Assembly: GCF_000967495.1 (NCBI RefSeq)
Contig: NZ_JXXU01000020.1
Location: 23,156-87,155 of the forward strand
Direction of reading: 5' to 3'
Source of the DNA: Vibrio neptunius
GTDB taxonomy: Bacteria > Pseudomonadota > Gammaproteobacteria > Enterobacterales > Vibrionaceae
DNA length: 64,000 nucleotides
The notes under the pieces: generated by a model
Database searches by the model: none
The model's input: the letters and a program-made list of their open reading frames with translations, nothing else
What the model was told of the DNA's origin: nothing
Position numbers and translations under genes: made by a program
Shown here: in pieces, positions 27,174 to 37,114 of the stretch
Layout: every line of letters starts with the position of its first letter
Numbering within the stretch: the first letter of the stretch is position 1

Positions 27174-28385
27174 TTATAGTGGGATCTCAATACCCATTGC
27201 GGTTGCTTCACCGCCACCAATACAGAGTGATGCAACACCTCGCACCACGCGTTTTTTGTTCTGATTTCCATCTGTACCCAGAGCCTGTAACTGACGTAGG
27301 CTATGGATCAGCGTGACAAGAATCCTTGCACCGCTTGCGCCAATCGGATGACCTAATGCGCACGCCCCGCCTTTTACATTGACCTTCTCGCTATCCAGGC
27401 CAAGCTGTTTCACCGCGATCTGCGTTACCACAGCGAAGGCTTCGTTGATTTCCCATAAATCCACTTCGTCCACCGCCCAATCTAGCTGCGATAGAAGCTG
27501 CTCAATCGCATAAACAGGTGCTAATGTGAATTCAGCAGGAATACGGGCATGCGTTGCATGACCTTTGATAATGGCCAGTGGTTCCAAATCCTGCTGCTTG
27601 GCAGTTTGCGCATCCATCACCACAAGAGCGGCAGCACCATCGGATATTGCGCTGGAGTTGGCAGCGGTAATCGAGCCCTCTTTAGCAAAGGCTGGCTTGA
27701 GCTGAGGGATTTTTTCGGGCTTTATTGAGCGCGGTTGCTCGTCATAATCAAGAGGTGGCGCTTTTTTTAGGGCAACGGGCACAATTTCGTCGGCAAATAA
27801 CGCCTGCTGTTGCGCTTCAATCGCTCGGTTGACCGATAAAGTGGCCCACTCATCCATTTGTTCACGAGTAAATTCAAGTTTATCAGCGGTTTGTTGGCCG
27901 AAGACACCCATGAGCTCACCTTCGTACGCATCCTGTAAACCATCGAGGAACATATGGTCGTAGGTCGATTTGTGTCCCATTCGCATGCCAGAGCGTGACT
28001 CTTTCAGTAGGTACGGCGCATTAGTCATGCTCTCCATACCACCCGCAACAATGCAATTGGCACTACCAGCTTGGATCAGATCGTGGGCCAACATCACCGC
28101 TTTCATGCCTGAGCCACACACCTTGTTGATAGTGGTACAACCCACCGATGTCGGTAAGTCTGCTCCCAGAGCCGCTTGTCTCGCAGGGGCTTGCCCACAG
28201 CCTGCAGGTAACACACATCCCATATACACTTCGTCAACTGAATCTGGCGATAAAGATTGTTCTTTCATTGCCGCTTTAATCGCGACCGCCCCGAGCTTGG
28301 GGGAAGAATATTCAGAAAGCATCCCTTGAAAACGCCCCATTGGCGTTCTCTTTGCTGCAACTATCCAAATCTCTTTCTCTTGCAT
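27174..28385 (-). CDS. Acetyl-CoA C-acyltransferase (thiolase)
   Basis: Thiolases cleave 3-ketoacyl-CoA; here the likely substrate is 2-methylacetoacetyl-CoA from isoleucine. The nucleophilic Cys is in [11 protein letters not shown]. The His and Cys of the second half are in [16 protein letters not shown] and [11 protein letters not shown]. The start ATG 28385 (403 residues) has GAGGAG just upstream; an ATG 14 codons earlier lacks a site. This is the first gene of the minus-strand operon. Its promoter region is shared with liuR and holds two LiuR-type operators. Confidence 0.92.
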   Translation of the reverse strand: MQEKEIWIVAAKRTPMGRFQGMLSEYSSPKLGAVAIKAAMKEQSLSPDSVDEVYMGCVLPAGCGQAPARQAALGADLPTSVGCTTINKVCGSGMKAVMLAHDLIQAGSANCIVAGGMESMTNAPYLLKESRSGMRMGHKSTYDHMFLDGLQDAYEGELMGVFGQQTADKLEFTREQMDEWATLSVNRAIEAQQQALFADEIVPVALKKAPPLDYDEQPRSIKPEKIPQLKPAFAKEGSITAANSSAISDGAAALVVMDAQTAKQQDLEPLAIIKGHATHARIPAEFTLAPVYAIEQLLSQLDWAVDEVDLWEINEAFAVVTQIAVKQLGLDSEKVNVKGGACALGHPIGASGARILVTLIHSLRQLQALGTDGNQNKKRVVRGVASLCIGGGEATAMGIEIPL

Positions 28386-28505
28386 TGCCTGCTCCTCAAA
28401 AGATTGTTGAGTGACGGCTTTATTCATTCAGCGACGACAAAACGGCTCAATTCACGATGCCGCTTTCACTTTTTAAAGCCATTTGTTTTTTGCATGGTTA
28501 TTTTC

Positions 28506-28521
28506 TTGACGTTTACGTAAG
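28506..28521. promoter_or_regulatory. LiuR-type operator, thiolase-proximal
   Basis: TTGACGTTTACGTAAG fits TTnACGTnnACGTnA. It lies 121 bases upstream of the thiolase start and 29 bases (centre to centre) from the second operator. Confidence 0.75.
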
Positions 28522-28534
28522 CATAGCACTAACA

Positions 28535-28550
28535 TTTACGTTAACGTAAA
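28535..28550. promoter_or_regulatory. LiuR-type operator, perfect palindrome
   Basis: TTTACGTTAACGTAAA is a perfect 16-base palindrome in the divergent thiolase/liuR promoter region, about 90 bases before the liuR start. It equals the LiuR consensus known from gammaproteobacteria. Confidence 0.85.
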
Positions 28551-28639
28551 GAAACACATTCACAACCTGTAAAATCTTTTTTACCGTCGTAGTGGAAAGT
28601 GTGATTGTCTAATACCTAGCAGTTGGGGAGTTTCATCTG

Positions 28640-29017
28640 GTGGAAACATACAAAATCAGCGAGCTCGCTAAAGAGTTTGATATCACTACAAGAAGTATCC
28701 GCTTTTACGAAGATATGGGCCTAATTCAGCCTGACCGCAAGGGCAGTATGCGGATTTATCAGCGCAGAGACAGGGTTCGTCTCAAGTTGATTTTACGAGG
28801 CAAGCGACTTGGTTTTTCCTTGGCCGAGATACGCGACTTGTTAGAGCTTTACGACACGAATCAAATAGATACCCAGTTGATCAAGATGCTCAAAATCATT
28901 GACGAAAAAGAAGCAGTACTCAAACGCCAACTTGAGGACATCACCATTGTTCTTGACGATTTGAATACCGCTCGTCAGCGATGTGAAGAAGCGTTACAGC
29001 GCTCTAAAGCCAGCTAG
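28640..29017 (+). CDS. liuR: LiuR, MerR-family regulator of branched-chain amino acid catabolism
   Basis: This is a cytoplasmic DNA-binding regulator of 125 residues. The MerR winged helix is at the N terminus (YKISELAKEFDITTRSIRFYEDMGL) and a coiled-coil dimerisation helix follows (KRLGFSLAEIRDLLELYDT onward). There is no metal-binding Cys. It starts with GTG at 28640 behind GGGGAG. It is the first gene of the liu operon and sits next to two palindromic operators. This is the arrangement of LiuR in Shewanella, Vibrio and Pseudomonas relatives, where it represses leucine and isovalerate genes. Confidence 0.93.
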   Translation: METYKISELAKEFDITTRSIRFYEDMGLIQPDRKGSMRIYQRRDRVRLKLILRGKRLGFSLAEIRDLLELYDTNQIDTQLIKMLKIIDEKEAVLKRQLEDITIVLDDLNTARQRCEEALQRSKAS

Positions 29018-29084
29018 CACTTCGCGAGACATCATGTATCTGCCAGGGATCGTAACCAGCAATAACCGCTGAATCGGAGGCGAT

Positions 29085-30254
29085 ATGATATCTCAGTACA
29101 CCCCCCTCAACTTTGGGCTCGATGAGTCTGTCAATATGTTGCGGGAACACGTCAATGCTTTTGCCCGCGAGCACATTGCACCTATCGCGGCCAAAGTGGA
29201 TGAGGAAAATCAATTTCCAAACCACTTATGGACGCTAATGGGCGAAATGGGCTTGCTTGGCGTGACCATAGACGAACAATATGGTGGCGCAGGTATGGGC
29301 TATTTGGCACACGTGGTCGCCATGGAAGAGATTAGCCGTGCCTCTGCTTCTGTTGCATTGAGTTACGGTGCGCATTCAAACCTATGCGTCAATCAGATTT
29401 TTCGCAACGGAAATGCGGTTCAAAGAGAGAAATACCTGCCTAAATTAATCGACGGCTCCCACATTGGCGCACTAGCAATGAGTGAACCCAATGCAGGCTC
29501 AGACGTTGTCAGTATGCAGCTCAAAGCTGATTTACACGGCGATCACTATGTGTTGAACGGCACCAAGATGTGGATCACTAATGGCCCTGATGCAGATGTA
29601 CTGGTGGTTTATGCCAAAACAGACCCTAGCGCCGCCTCACGGGGTATCACTGCCTTCATTATCGAACGTGATTTTGCTGGATTCAGCCACGCTCAAAAGC
29701 TCGACAAACTCGGTATGCGAGGCTCTAACACCTGTGAACTGGTTTTCAACAACTGCAAAGTACCGGTTGAAAACGTACTTGGTGAAGTTAATCAAGGTGT
29801 CAAAGTCTTGATGAGTGGCTTAGATTATGAGCGCGTTGTTCTGGCAGCGGGCCCGCTCGGTATTATGCAAGCCTGTCTCGACCTTGTCGTACCCTACGTT
29901 CATGACCGTAAACAATTTGGTCAATCCATCGGTGAATTCCAGCTAGTGCAAGCCAAAGTGGCGGATATGTATACCCGTGCCAACGCGGCACGCGCTTATG
30001 TGTATACCGTAGCCGCTGCCTGTGACCGAGGTGAAACAACAAGAAAAGACGCCGCAGGTGTGATTCTTTACAGTGCCGAATTAGCCACACAGCTTGCACT
30101 GGATGCCATCCAGTTGCTAGGTGGCAATGGATATATCAATGAGTTCCCTGCAGGTCGTTTATTAAGAGACGCCAAACTCTATGAAATTGGTGCGGGTACT
30201 TCCGAAATTCGCAGGATGCTTATCGGGCGTGAGCTGTTTGAAGAATCACGCTAA
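29085..30254 (+). CDS. liuA: Isovaleryl-CoA dehydrogenase
   Basis: The 389-residue FAD enzyme oxidises isovaleryl-CoA to 3-methylcrotonyl-CoA in leucine degradation. [14 protein letters not shown] and [19 protein letters not shown] are typical. The C-terminal position that carries the catalytic Glu in most acyl-CoA dehydrogenases reads [11 protein letters not shown] (Ala). The catalytic Glu instead sits in [17 protein letters not shown], the hallmark of isovaleryl-CoA dehydrogenases. It follows liuR and precedes liuB by 10 bases. Confidence 0.95.
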   Translation: MISQYTPLNFGLDESVNMLREHVNAFAREHIAPIAAKVDEENQFPNHLWTLMGEMGLLGVTIDEQYGGAGMGYLAHVVAMEEISRASASVALSYGAHSNLCVNQIFRNGNAVQREKYLPKLIDGSHIGALAMSEPNAGSDVVSMQLKADLHGDHYVLNGTKMWITNGPDADVLVVYAKTDPSAASRGITAFIIERDFAGFSHAQKLDKLGMRGSNTCELVFNNCKVPVENVLGEVNQGVKVLMSGLDYERVVLAAGPLGIMQACLDLVVPYVHDRKQFGQSIGEFQLVQAKVADMYTRANAARAYVYTVAAACDRGETTRKDAAGVILYSAELATQLALDAIQLLGGNGYINEFPAGRLLRDAKLYEIGAGTSEIRRMLIGRELFEESR

Positions 30255-30264
30255 CGAGGATGTT

Positions 30265-31869
30265 ATGGCAATCATAAAAACTAAAATCAAAACCGACTCT
30301 CCCCTGTTCACTAAGAATCAGCAAGCGATGAGTGGACTGGTCGAAAAATTGAACGCAGATGTTGAATCCATCAAACAAGGTGGCGGCGCTAGGGCTGTTG
30401 AAAGACAGCGCAAGAAAGGCAAACTTCCCGTACGAGAGCGCATTGATCTGCTGCTCGATCAAGGTTCAGATTTCTTAGAAATCGGCCAATTCGCGGCCTG
30501 GAATGTTTACGAACAATCCATCCCTTGCGCCGGTGTCGTTGCAGGTATCGGCAAGATCAAAGGGGTAACCTGTATGGTGCTTGCCAACGATCCGTCTGTT
30601 AAAGGCGGGACTTATTACCCACTGACAGTGAAAAAGCACCTCAGAGCTCAGGAAATTGCCGAGCGCTGCCACTTACCCTGTGTTTATCTAGTCGACTCGG
30701 GCGGTGCGAACTTACCTCACCAAGCAGAGGTGTTTCCAGACAAAGACCATTTCGGGCGTATTTTCTTTAATCAAGCACGTATGTCCGCCAAGGGCATACC
30801 CCAAATAGCGGTAGTTCTTGGTCCTTGTACCGCGGGGGGAGCTTATATTCCTGCCATGGCCGACGTCTCGGTCATCGTAAAAAAACAAGGCACTATTTTC
30901 CTAGCAGGGCCTCCTTTAGTTAAGGCCGCCACAGGTGAAATCGTCACGGACGAAGAACTCGGCGGCGCGGATGTTCACTGCCGTAAATCTGGGGTAGCAG
31001 ACTACTACGCGGAAAATGAACAACAAGCTTTCCATATGGCGAGAGAAGCACTTGCTAGCAGCAACCAAGAACCTGTGATCCCTCAAACACACAAGGTTTT
31101 ACCACCACGTCTACCCGCTGAGGACATCTATGGCGTCGTCAATGCTGACTTGCGCTTGTCTTTCGACGTGAGAGAAGTGATTGCACGTATTGTAGATGAT
31201 TCCGATTTCGATGAATTTAAAGCCTTATTCGGCATGACGCTGGTGTGTGGCTTTGCTCGTATTGAAGGCAAACTCATTGGTATTGTCGCCAACAACGGCA
31301 TCTTGTTTGCGGAATCAGCTCAGAAAGGGGCCCACTTTATCGAGCTGTGTGCTAAGCGAAAAATTCCATTGCTGTTCCTACAGAACATTACCGGATTCAT
31401 GGTCGGCAAAAAAGTTGAAGAAGGTGGCATCGCCAAACATGGCGCCAAACTCGTCATGGCAGTGGCGTGCGCTGACGTCCCTAAGTTCACCATTATCATC
31501 GGCGGATCGTACGGGGCGGGCAACTACGGCATGTGTGGGCGAGCTTATGAGCCAACGCTGATGTGGATGTGGCCTAACGCCCGAATCTCAGTAATGGGCG
31601 GAGAACAAGCCGCGGGCGTACTCACCCAAGTCAAGCGTGAGGTTTTGAAACGCCAAGGTGAACCTTGGTCAGAAGTGGAAGAAGGCCAGTTTAGGCAAAC
31701 TATCGTTGATCAGTATGAGGAACAAGGCCACCCGTACTATGCGAGTGCTCGCCTTTGGGATGATGGCATCATTGATCCGAAACAGACCCGACATGTCTTG
31801 GCTCAAGCGCTTACCGCAACCGAGCATGCTCCGATGCCCGATAGCCAATTCGGTATCTTTAGAATGTAG
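30265..31869 (+). CDS. liuB: Methylcrotonyl-CoA carboxylase, carboxyltransferase (beta) subunit
   Basis: This subunit (534 residues) transfers the carboxyl group from biotin to 3-methylcrotonyl-CoA. Both halves of the carboxyltransferase fold are present, with [50 protein letters not shown] and the C-terminal [18 protein letters not shown]. The start is ATG 30265, 10 bases after liuA. The enzyme needs a biotin-carrying alpha subunit (LiuD), which is not encoded between liuC and liuE or anywhere in this window. Confidence 0.95.
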   Translation: MAIIKTKIKTDSPLFTKNQQAMSGLVEKLNADVESIKQGGGARAVERQRKKGKLPVRERIDLLLDQGSDFLEIGQFAAWNVYEQSIPCAGVVAGIGKIKGVTCMVLANDPSVKGGTYYPLTVKKHLRAQEIAERCHLPCVYLVDSGGANLPHQAEVFPDKDHFGRIFFNQARMSAKGIPQIAVVLGPCTAGGAYIPAMADVSVIVKKQGTIFLAGPPLVKAATGEIVTDEELGGADVHCRKSGVADYYAENEQQAFHMAREALASSNQEPVIPQTHKVLPPRLPAEDIYGVVNADLRLSFDVREVIARIVDDSDFDEFKALFGMTLVCGFARIEGKLIGIVANNGILFAESAQKGAHFIELCAKRKIPLLFLQNITGFMVGKKVEEGGIAKHGAKLVMAVACADVPKFTIIIGGSYGAGNYGMCGRAYEPTLMWMWPNARISVMGGEQAAGVLTQVKREVLKRQGEPWSEVEEGQFRQTIVDQYEEQGHPYYASARLWDDGIIDPKQTRHVLAQALTATEHAPMPDSQFGIFRM

Positions 31870-31878
31870 GAGCATAGC

Positions 31879-32691
31879 ATGACAAATCTAATCGATAACA
31901 GCTATCTCACTGGCAACATCGATGACTTAGGCGTTGCCACTCTGTTGCTTAATCGGCCAGACAAGCACAATGCGTTCAACGCTCAGGTCATAGAACAGTT
32001 GATAGAATCGATTCACTCACTGGCTCAGCGCTCAGAGGTGAGATGTTTAGTGTTACGTGGTAACGGAAAACACTTTTCGGCAGGCGCTGATCTTGGCTGG
32101 ATGCAGTCAATGATAGCTAAAAGTGAACTGGAAAATCAGCAAGATGCTTCAAGACTTGCTCAGTTGATGCATTGCTTGGACAACTTCCCTCACCCAACTA
32201 TCGCTGTTGTTCATGGCTGTGCGTTTGGCGGAGCGCTCGGGCTAATCTGCTGCTGTGATGTCGCTATTGCTGACCATAGCGCCCTATTCTGCCTCAGTGA
32301 GGTAAAGCTAGGATTAATTCCAGCGACCATTGGGCCCTATGTAAACCGCACGATCGGTGCTCGCCAGTCAAGGCGCTACATGCTGACTGCTGAACGTTTC
32401 GACGCCAACAAAGCGGTTGAGATTGGTTTAATTCATGAAGCTGTCGAAATCAGCCAACTGGAAAAAACCGTCAATGATATCGTCAATCAATGGCTGCTCA
32501 ATAGCCCCGCGGCCCTGACTCAAACTAAAGCACTGATCCGAGAGTGTGATACTCAGGTGCTTGATAATGCTTTGATTGAATATACCAGTCAATTAATCGC
32601 ACAAGTTAGGGTATCCGACCAAGGGCAAGAAGGTCTAAAGGCTTTCTTTGATAAGCGGCCACCAAATTGGGCGATAGGAGGCAGTGAATGA
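31879..32691 (+). CDS. liuC: Methylglutaconyl-CoA hydratase
   Basis: This 270-residue crotonase-family enzyme hydrates 3-methylglutaconyl-CoA to HMG-CoA. The oxyanion-hole parts are GKHFSAGADLGWM and HGCAFGGALGLICCCD. SEVKLGLIPATIGPYV distinguishes the LiuC/AUH group from other hydratases. Its stop overlaps the liuE start as ATGA, whereas in the usual operon liuD stands between them. Confidence 0.92.
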   Translation: MTNLIDNSYLTGNIDDLGVATLLLNRPDKHNAFNAQVIEQLIESIHSLAQRSEVRCLVLRGNGKHFSAGADLGWMQSMIAKSELENQQDASRLAQLMHCLDNFPHPTIAVVHGCAFGGALGLICCCDVAIADHSALFCLSEVKLGLIPATIGPYVNRTIGARQSRRYMLTAERFDANKAVEIGLIHEAVEISQLEKTVNDIVNQWLLNSPAALTQTKALIRECDTQVLDNALIEYTSQLIAQVRVSDQGQEGLKAFFDKRPPNWAIGGSE

Positions 32692-33593
32692 TGACTACCT
32701 CGCTACTGCCAGAGTCGATCAAGATAGTCGAAGTTGGTCCTCGCGACGGTTTGCAAAATGAGCAAGCCGTTTCAACCGAGGCAAAAGTCGCGCTGATCAA
32801 TCAACTCTCTTGCTGCGGTCTCACCCACATCGAAGCGGGATCATTTGTTTCACCTAAGTGGGTGCCACAAATGGCGGACTCATTGGAAGTCATGGCAAAA
32901 ATCACTCGCGCATCGAACGTGAAGTATGCTGCCCTAACACCGAATATGAGAGGGTTTGAGCAGGCTATCGACGCCAATGCCGACGAAGTCGCGGTATTCA
33001 CATCGTCTTCACAAGGCTTTTGTCAGAAAAACATTAACTGTTCTATTGAAGAAAGCCTTGAACGATTCCGGCCTCTGGTGGCTGAAGCACAAGACAAAGG
33101 CCTCCCCGTTAGAGGTTACTTATCCTGCATCGTCGATTGCCCTTATGATGGTCCAACCGAGCCTTCTCAGGTCGCCAAAGTTGCCCAAGCACTATTAGAA
33201 CTTGGTTGCTATGAAGTGTCTCTTGGCGACACCATTGGCACAGGTACACCAATAAAAGTGGCCAACATGCTCGATGCGGTTTTTGAGCGAGTGCCCTCCC
33301 ATCAGGTCGCCGTTCATTTCCATGATACTTGGGGGCAAGCGCTCGCCAATATATATCAAGCCCTTCAAATGGGGGTCCATGTTATCGATAGCAGCGTCGC
33401 GGGCTTAGGGGGCTGCCCTTATGCTGCAGGCGCGTCGGGTAACGTCGCGACAGAAGATGTTGTGTACCTTTGCCAAGGTTTAGGGATTGAAACGGGCGTG
33501 GATTTACATCGCCTTGCCCAAGCAGGGTGGGAAATCAGCGACGCCTTAGGGCGCCAACCGACTTCCAAAGTGTCACTGGCTTTGCGCCGCTAA
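32688..33593 (+). CDS. liuE: Hydroxymethylglutaryl-CoA lyase
   Basis: This lyase splits HMG-CoA to acetoacetate and acetyl-CoA, the end of leucine breakdown (301 residues). The TIM-barrel start EVGPRDGLQNE and the metal/substrate residues in SLGDTIGTG are present. HFHDTWGQALAN and the C-terminal catalytic Cys loop GLGGCPYAAGASGNVATED are clear. The start ATG 32688 is 6 bases after AGGAGG and overlaps liuC. No acetoacetyl-CoA transferase follows; the next gene is on the other strand and overlaps the 3' end by 21 bases. Confidence 0.95.
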   Translation: MMTTSLLPESIKIVEVGPRDGLQNEQAVSTEAKVALINQLSCCGLTHIEAGSFVSPKWVPQMADSLEVMAKITRASNVKYAALTPNMRGFEQAIDANADEVAVFTSSSQGFCQKNINCSIEESLERFRPLVAEAQDKGLPVRGYLSCIVDCPYDGPTEPSQVAKVAQALLELGCYEVSLGDTIGTGTPIKVANMLDAVFERVPSHQVAVHFHDTWGQALANIYQALQMGVHVIDSSVAGLGGCPYAAGASGNVATEDVVYLCQGLGIETGVDLHRLAQAGWEISDALGRQPTSKVSLALRR

Positions 33594-34514
33594 TAAGGGC
33601 TCTCTATGTTTGGGCTGATAGGATTGAAGTAACAAGCAAACCATGATCAGCCCAATTCCTATCCACCCCAGTAGGCCAATATGTTCTCCCACTACAACCA
33701 CAGCAAGTACAGCGGCCACAGCAGGCTCAAACAGCGTTAGTAAACTTGCTTTGCTTGCTGATACCGTTGTTAACCCATAACCAAAGCAGACATAGCCGAG
33801 AAACATTGGAACCAACGCCATATACAAGGCAACGGATGCATTGATAGATGTCGCAAACAAATTACCACCAGTAAAAAATAATGAAGGTAGCAGCAATAGT
33901 GAACCCAAGCCAAATATGCTCCCCATCGCAGATTTGGAATGCACGCCCTCGATGATGAGCGCTTTTGCCGTCCATGCGTAAGTGGCATAGGTGAACCCCG
34001 CGAGCAATCCAAGCACTATCCCTATATATTTGGTTTGCTCTACACCGGTTTGTATTGACGTTGATGTCTCTGATAGAGTCAGTAAAACGATGCCAGTCGC
34101 GCCCACTGTCAAGCTTATCACCCAGCGAGTATCAATTGACTTTTCTTTGCCAAACAGGCACTCCAGCAATGCAACGAAGAACGGTGCACTCGCGATAGAT
34201 ACCACGGTTCCAATCGCGACACCCGCCATTCTCATCGAGCTATAGAACGCAAGAGGATAAACCGCTAAAGCCAGTGCCCCCAGCAATAAAACAAGTTTAT
34301 TGGAAACGAGTATCTGTCGGTCTTTTCTGATCGTGTCGCAGGCAAACAGAGCCATCATAATGCCGCCAACGCCCATCGAAAAAGCGCCAATCGCCAGCGG
34401 GCTGATATCGGGGGCATACGTGGCTGCGGTACCGGTCGTTCCCCACAATAAAGAAGCAAACAGGATGACCAAAACTCCGAAACCTTCCTGACGAGCTTTT
34501 AGTGTCTGATTCAT
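33573..34514 (-). CDS. EamA-family (DMT) transporter
   Basis: This is an inner-membrane exporter-type protein of 313 residues with ten predicted helices in two EamA repeats. The first starts FGVLVILFASLLWGTTGTAATY and the second includes GIVLGLLAGFTYATYAWTAKALI. The substrate is unknown; relatives move amino acids or other small metabolites outward. It converges on and overlaps liuE by 21 bases. It lies next to two AraC regulators and a LysE exporter on the same strand. Confidence 0.88.
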   Translation of the reverse strand: MNQTLKARQEGFGVLVILFASLLWGTTGTAATYAPDISPLAIGAFSMGVGGIMMALFACDTIRKDRQILVSNKLVLLLGALALAVYPLAFYSSMRMAGVAIGTVVSIASAPFFVALLECLFGKEKSIDTRWVISLTVGATGIVLLTLSETSTSIQTGVEQTKYIGIVLGLLAGFTYATYAWTAKALIIEGVHSKSAMGSIFGLGSLLLLPSLFFTGGNLFATSINASVALYMALVPMFLGYVCFGYGLTTVSASKASLLTLFEPAVAAVLAVVVVGEHIGLLGWIGIGLIMVCLLLQSYQPKHREPLLAAQSQ

Positions 34515-34617
34515 ATCTATACTCTTTGTCGTATCATTTTGATAGACACAGAATAAAGAATAAATTAACGCTTAACTTTGCAGAAAAGACACTCTATTTG
34601 ATTTTACAGACTCAATT

Positions 34618-35331
34618 TCATCCGCCGCGCAATGCGCGAGGAGAAAGTCCAAATGATGATGAAAAACGACGACTGAAAGCTGATAGGTCCTTGTACCCGA
34701 CTCTCTCTGCAATAAGCTGGACAGGGATATCCGTATGCGTCAGGAGTGCTTTAGCTTTTTCCATTCTTTGTTTGGTCACGTATTGAAGAACACTTAACCC
34801 AGTGGATTGTTTAAAAATTTTTTTAAACTGCGTCGCACTCAAACAGGCGACTTTTGCCAAATGTTCAACTGTTATCTCTCTCGCCAGATCTTCCTCAATA
34901 TGATGTAACACCGCCCTGACTCTATGATCAAGTCGCTGCCCAGCTTGTTGCTCCGCCAATAGCTTGACAAACATATCAACCATAGGGGCTTCAATAGCAG
35001 GGGTGACTCGATGCTGAAGCTGAGATTCGACGAAGGTCAGATAAGAACGGAGTGGCGCTGAAATCGGAAAAACCAATGCGTCCATGTCCAGCAAACTATC
35101 TGGTAATATGTTCAAATCAGCGACCACAAAACGCGCAGCTTCATTAGCGCGGAAATGGTGAAAGGTGTTGGCCTTGATTACCACGCATTCACCGACTGAC
35201 ACTTTGCCTTGGTAACCTTCCAGTTCAATAATAATGGTGCCCAAGATAGGTAGTACCAGTTGATGGTGTTCATGTGCATGCCCATTGCGTTGACGGGTAT
35301 AAGCACGAATGGTGAGATTATTTTCCAACAT
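34618..35331 (-). CDS. AraC-family transcriptional regulator
   Basis: The ~237-residue regulator has an N-terminal cupin-like ligand domain (HAHEHHQLVLPILGTIIIELEGYQGKVSVGECVVI). Two C-terminal helix-turn-helix units follow (ITVEHLAKVACLSATQFKKIFKQSTG and the second ending RVGYKDLSAFSRRFSSSFGLSP). I chose ATG 35331; a TTG seven codons upstream would overlap the preceding gene, so the start is uncertain. It may control the DMT exporter downstream. Confidence 0.85.
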   Translation of the reverse strand: MLENNLTIRAYTRQRNGHAHEHHQLVLPILGTIIIELEGYQGKVSVGECVVIKANTFHHFRANEAARFVVADLNILPDSLLDMDALVFPISAPLRSYLTFVESQLQHRVTPAIEAPMVDMFVKLLAEQQAGQRLDHRVRAVLHHIEEDLAREITVEHLAKVACLSATQFKKIFKQSTGLSVLQYVTKQRMEKAKALLTHTDIPVQLIAERVGYKDLSAFSRRFSSSFGLSPRALRGG

Positions 35332-35341
35332 CAGGCGGGAT

Positions 35342-36154
35342 TCACTCCACAAAGTGAGATTGATAAAACTTAGGTGTTACCGCCAGTTTCTTTTTAAAAT
35401 GTCGCTGAAAATGCGCCTGATCCGAGAACCCTAAGCGGTGAGCAATATCAACGATATCAGCTCCTGATCTGAGCATTACTTTCGCACGCTTGATCTTCTC
35501 ATCGATTAGATAGGCATAGGGCGGTAACCCATAGTGGTCCTTAAAAGCACGTAAAAGCTGATATCGGCTCATCCCTACTTCTTGTGCTAACGCTTCTAAA
35601 GAGTGAGCGTGGCCCAGTTCATCCATTAGCTTATCGCGGACCATCGCGAGACTCGATAAGCCTGTCTTGGTCATCGTTTTGACTCCATGCTGGAAACTGA
35701 GCTCAACAAAGTCATACAAGCAAGATTGAGCTAACAACAGACCCTCTTCATTCTGAAGCGCCGAAAAAAGTGCCAAGTATCGTTGCTGAAATTCAGGATG
35801 ACGCTCTAGATCATTCTTAAAGGCCACATAATCATAATGTTGCTTTGACGTCATTTCCTGCTGGATCTCTCCCATCTCCAACGCATCAACAAACAGCATA
35901 CTGTAGGACCAAGTGCCATGATATGGATTACAGGAATGGACATCTGCAGGGTTAATCGTCACGATATCCCCTTGGCCAATCTGATGTGTATTGCGTCGAT
36001 TTCGGTAATCTGCTCGGCCTTGATGGATAATGCCAAAGGAAAACTCGTCATGAGAGTGGGCGTCGTAGCATGCCGTCGACTGGTTGGCGACACGCAGCTC
36101 GATCCATGGCAGCATCGTACTCTGCTTGAAGCTCGCACTTTTATCTCTCTTCAT
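35342..36154 (-). CDS. AraC-family transcriptional regulator
   Basis: This 270-residue regulator has an AraC-type cupin sensor (AHSHDEFSFGIIHQGRADYRNR, GDIVTINPADVHSCNP). The C-terminal DNA-binding domain is SLEALAQEVGMSRYQLLRAFKDHYG and, in the second unit, RLGFSDQAHFQRHFKKKLAVTP. It sits 16 bases downstream of the lysE-type gene in the same direction. Such pairs are common, and regulation of that exporter is the likely job (inference). Confidence 0.88.
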   Translation of the reverse strand: MKRDKSASFKQSTMLPWIELRVANQSTACYDAHSHDEFSFGIIHQGRADYRNRRNTHQIGQGDIVTINPADVHSCNPYHGTWSYSMLFVDALEMGEIQQEMTSKQHYDYVAFKNDLERHPEFQQRYLALFSALQNEEGLLLAQSCLYDFVELSFQHGVKTMTKTGLSSLAMVRDKLMDELGHAHSLEALAQEVGMSRYQLLRAFKDHYGLPPYAYLIDEKIKRAKVMLRSGADIVDIAHRLGFSDQAHFQRHFKKKLAVTPKFYQSHFVE

Positions 36155-36170
36155 TCACCCACTACTCCAC

Positions 36171-36764
36171 TCAGAGCCAGATCAGCACAACAGATGCGCA
36201 TAACATTATGGCCATCAATCTATTAAATTGGCGATGAACTCGTGGATTTGCAAGTCGATTCGCCAAAACCCCGCCAATCATCGCCCATACGCCAACACCG
36301 ATCACACAGACGAACAATGACACGAGAGTAAAGAGCCACAACGAATACTGCTCATTTTCCTGCCCTAGCACATAAAGGCTGACACCAGACATCGCGACCA
36401 ACCAAGCTTTGGGATTGACTATTTGAGTCAAACTTCCAGTTAACCAGCCTGAACTCTTTACTGGCTCGACAGCAACCCCTTTCACTGGTGCCGCGAAGAT
36501 TTGATAAGCAAGGTAAAACAAAAAACTACTGCCGATCAACTGCATCCAAACTTCAAGCTTCGGCAATATAGCTACCAAGGTTTGCATCATCTGTCCTGTC
36601 GCAAACACAACAATCGCATAGGCTATTGATGCGCCCAAAACATGCTTTAACGCTGCCCTTAGGCCATCATTTACCGCTGTCGTTGTCGCTAACAAATTCA
36701 CTGGCCCAGGCGTCACGGCCCCCACGAAAGCAAATACCACCATCGCCAAAATCAGATTTTCCAT
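36171..36764 (-). CDS. LysE-family translocator
   Basis: This amino-acid exporter-type membrane protein has 197 residues and about six helices. The family start is clear in AFVGAVTPGPVNLLATTTAV, and NPKAWLVAMSG is the second signature. It has an AGGAG ribosome-binding site. The following AraC regulator gene is read in the same direction, so they are probably cotranscribed. The substrate is not evident. Confidence 0.9.
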   Translation of the reverse strand: MENLILAMVVFAFVGAVTPGPVNLLATTTAVNDGLRAALKHVLGASIAYAIVVFATGQMMQTLVAILPKLEVWMQLIGSSFLFYLAYQIFAAPVKGVAVEPVKSSGWLTGSLTQIVNPKAWLVAMSGVSLYVLGQENEQYSLWLFTLVSLFVCVIGVGVWAMIGGVLANRLANPRVHRQFNRLMAIMLCASVVLIWL

Positions 36765-37114
36765 CTCGTTGTCTCCTCTTTTTGAGCAAGATAATCCCTA
36801 AGAAAGAAACAGTATTGAACGATATTGCACAGCCGCATTCGTTGGAAACCAGTGCAATAGAGACTTGAGGTCTGGTTAGTTTGCCAAACCATAGCAATGA
36901 GCGCCGCTACCTTTGCAGTCACCAATCCAATCTTAGCCAAGTTCCCTAGTTTGAGACTCTCCCGTCGCACATACACTTATTCAAATATTTCGAACGAGTA
37001 TGTTAATTTTCTACGATTTAATCTCACTTCATCAGCGCCTAAACTTAGTTCAAATCACTGAGGTAAACGCATATAACCGCGGAAATTTAATTTGAAATAT
37101 TTGAGGAAGACACT
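36765..37114. other. Divergent promoter region between lysE-type and doxX-type genes
   Basis: About 350 bases separate two divergent genes. The part from about 36970 to 37100 is A/T rich and must hold at least the DoxX promoter. No operator, RNA gene or convincing reading frame was seen. Confidence 0.4.
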
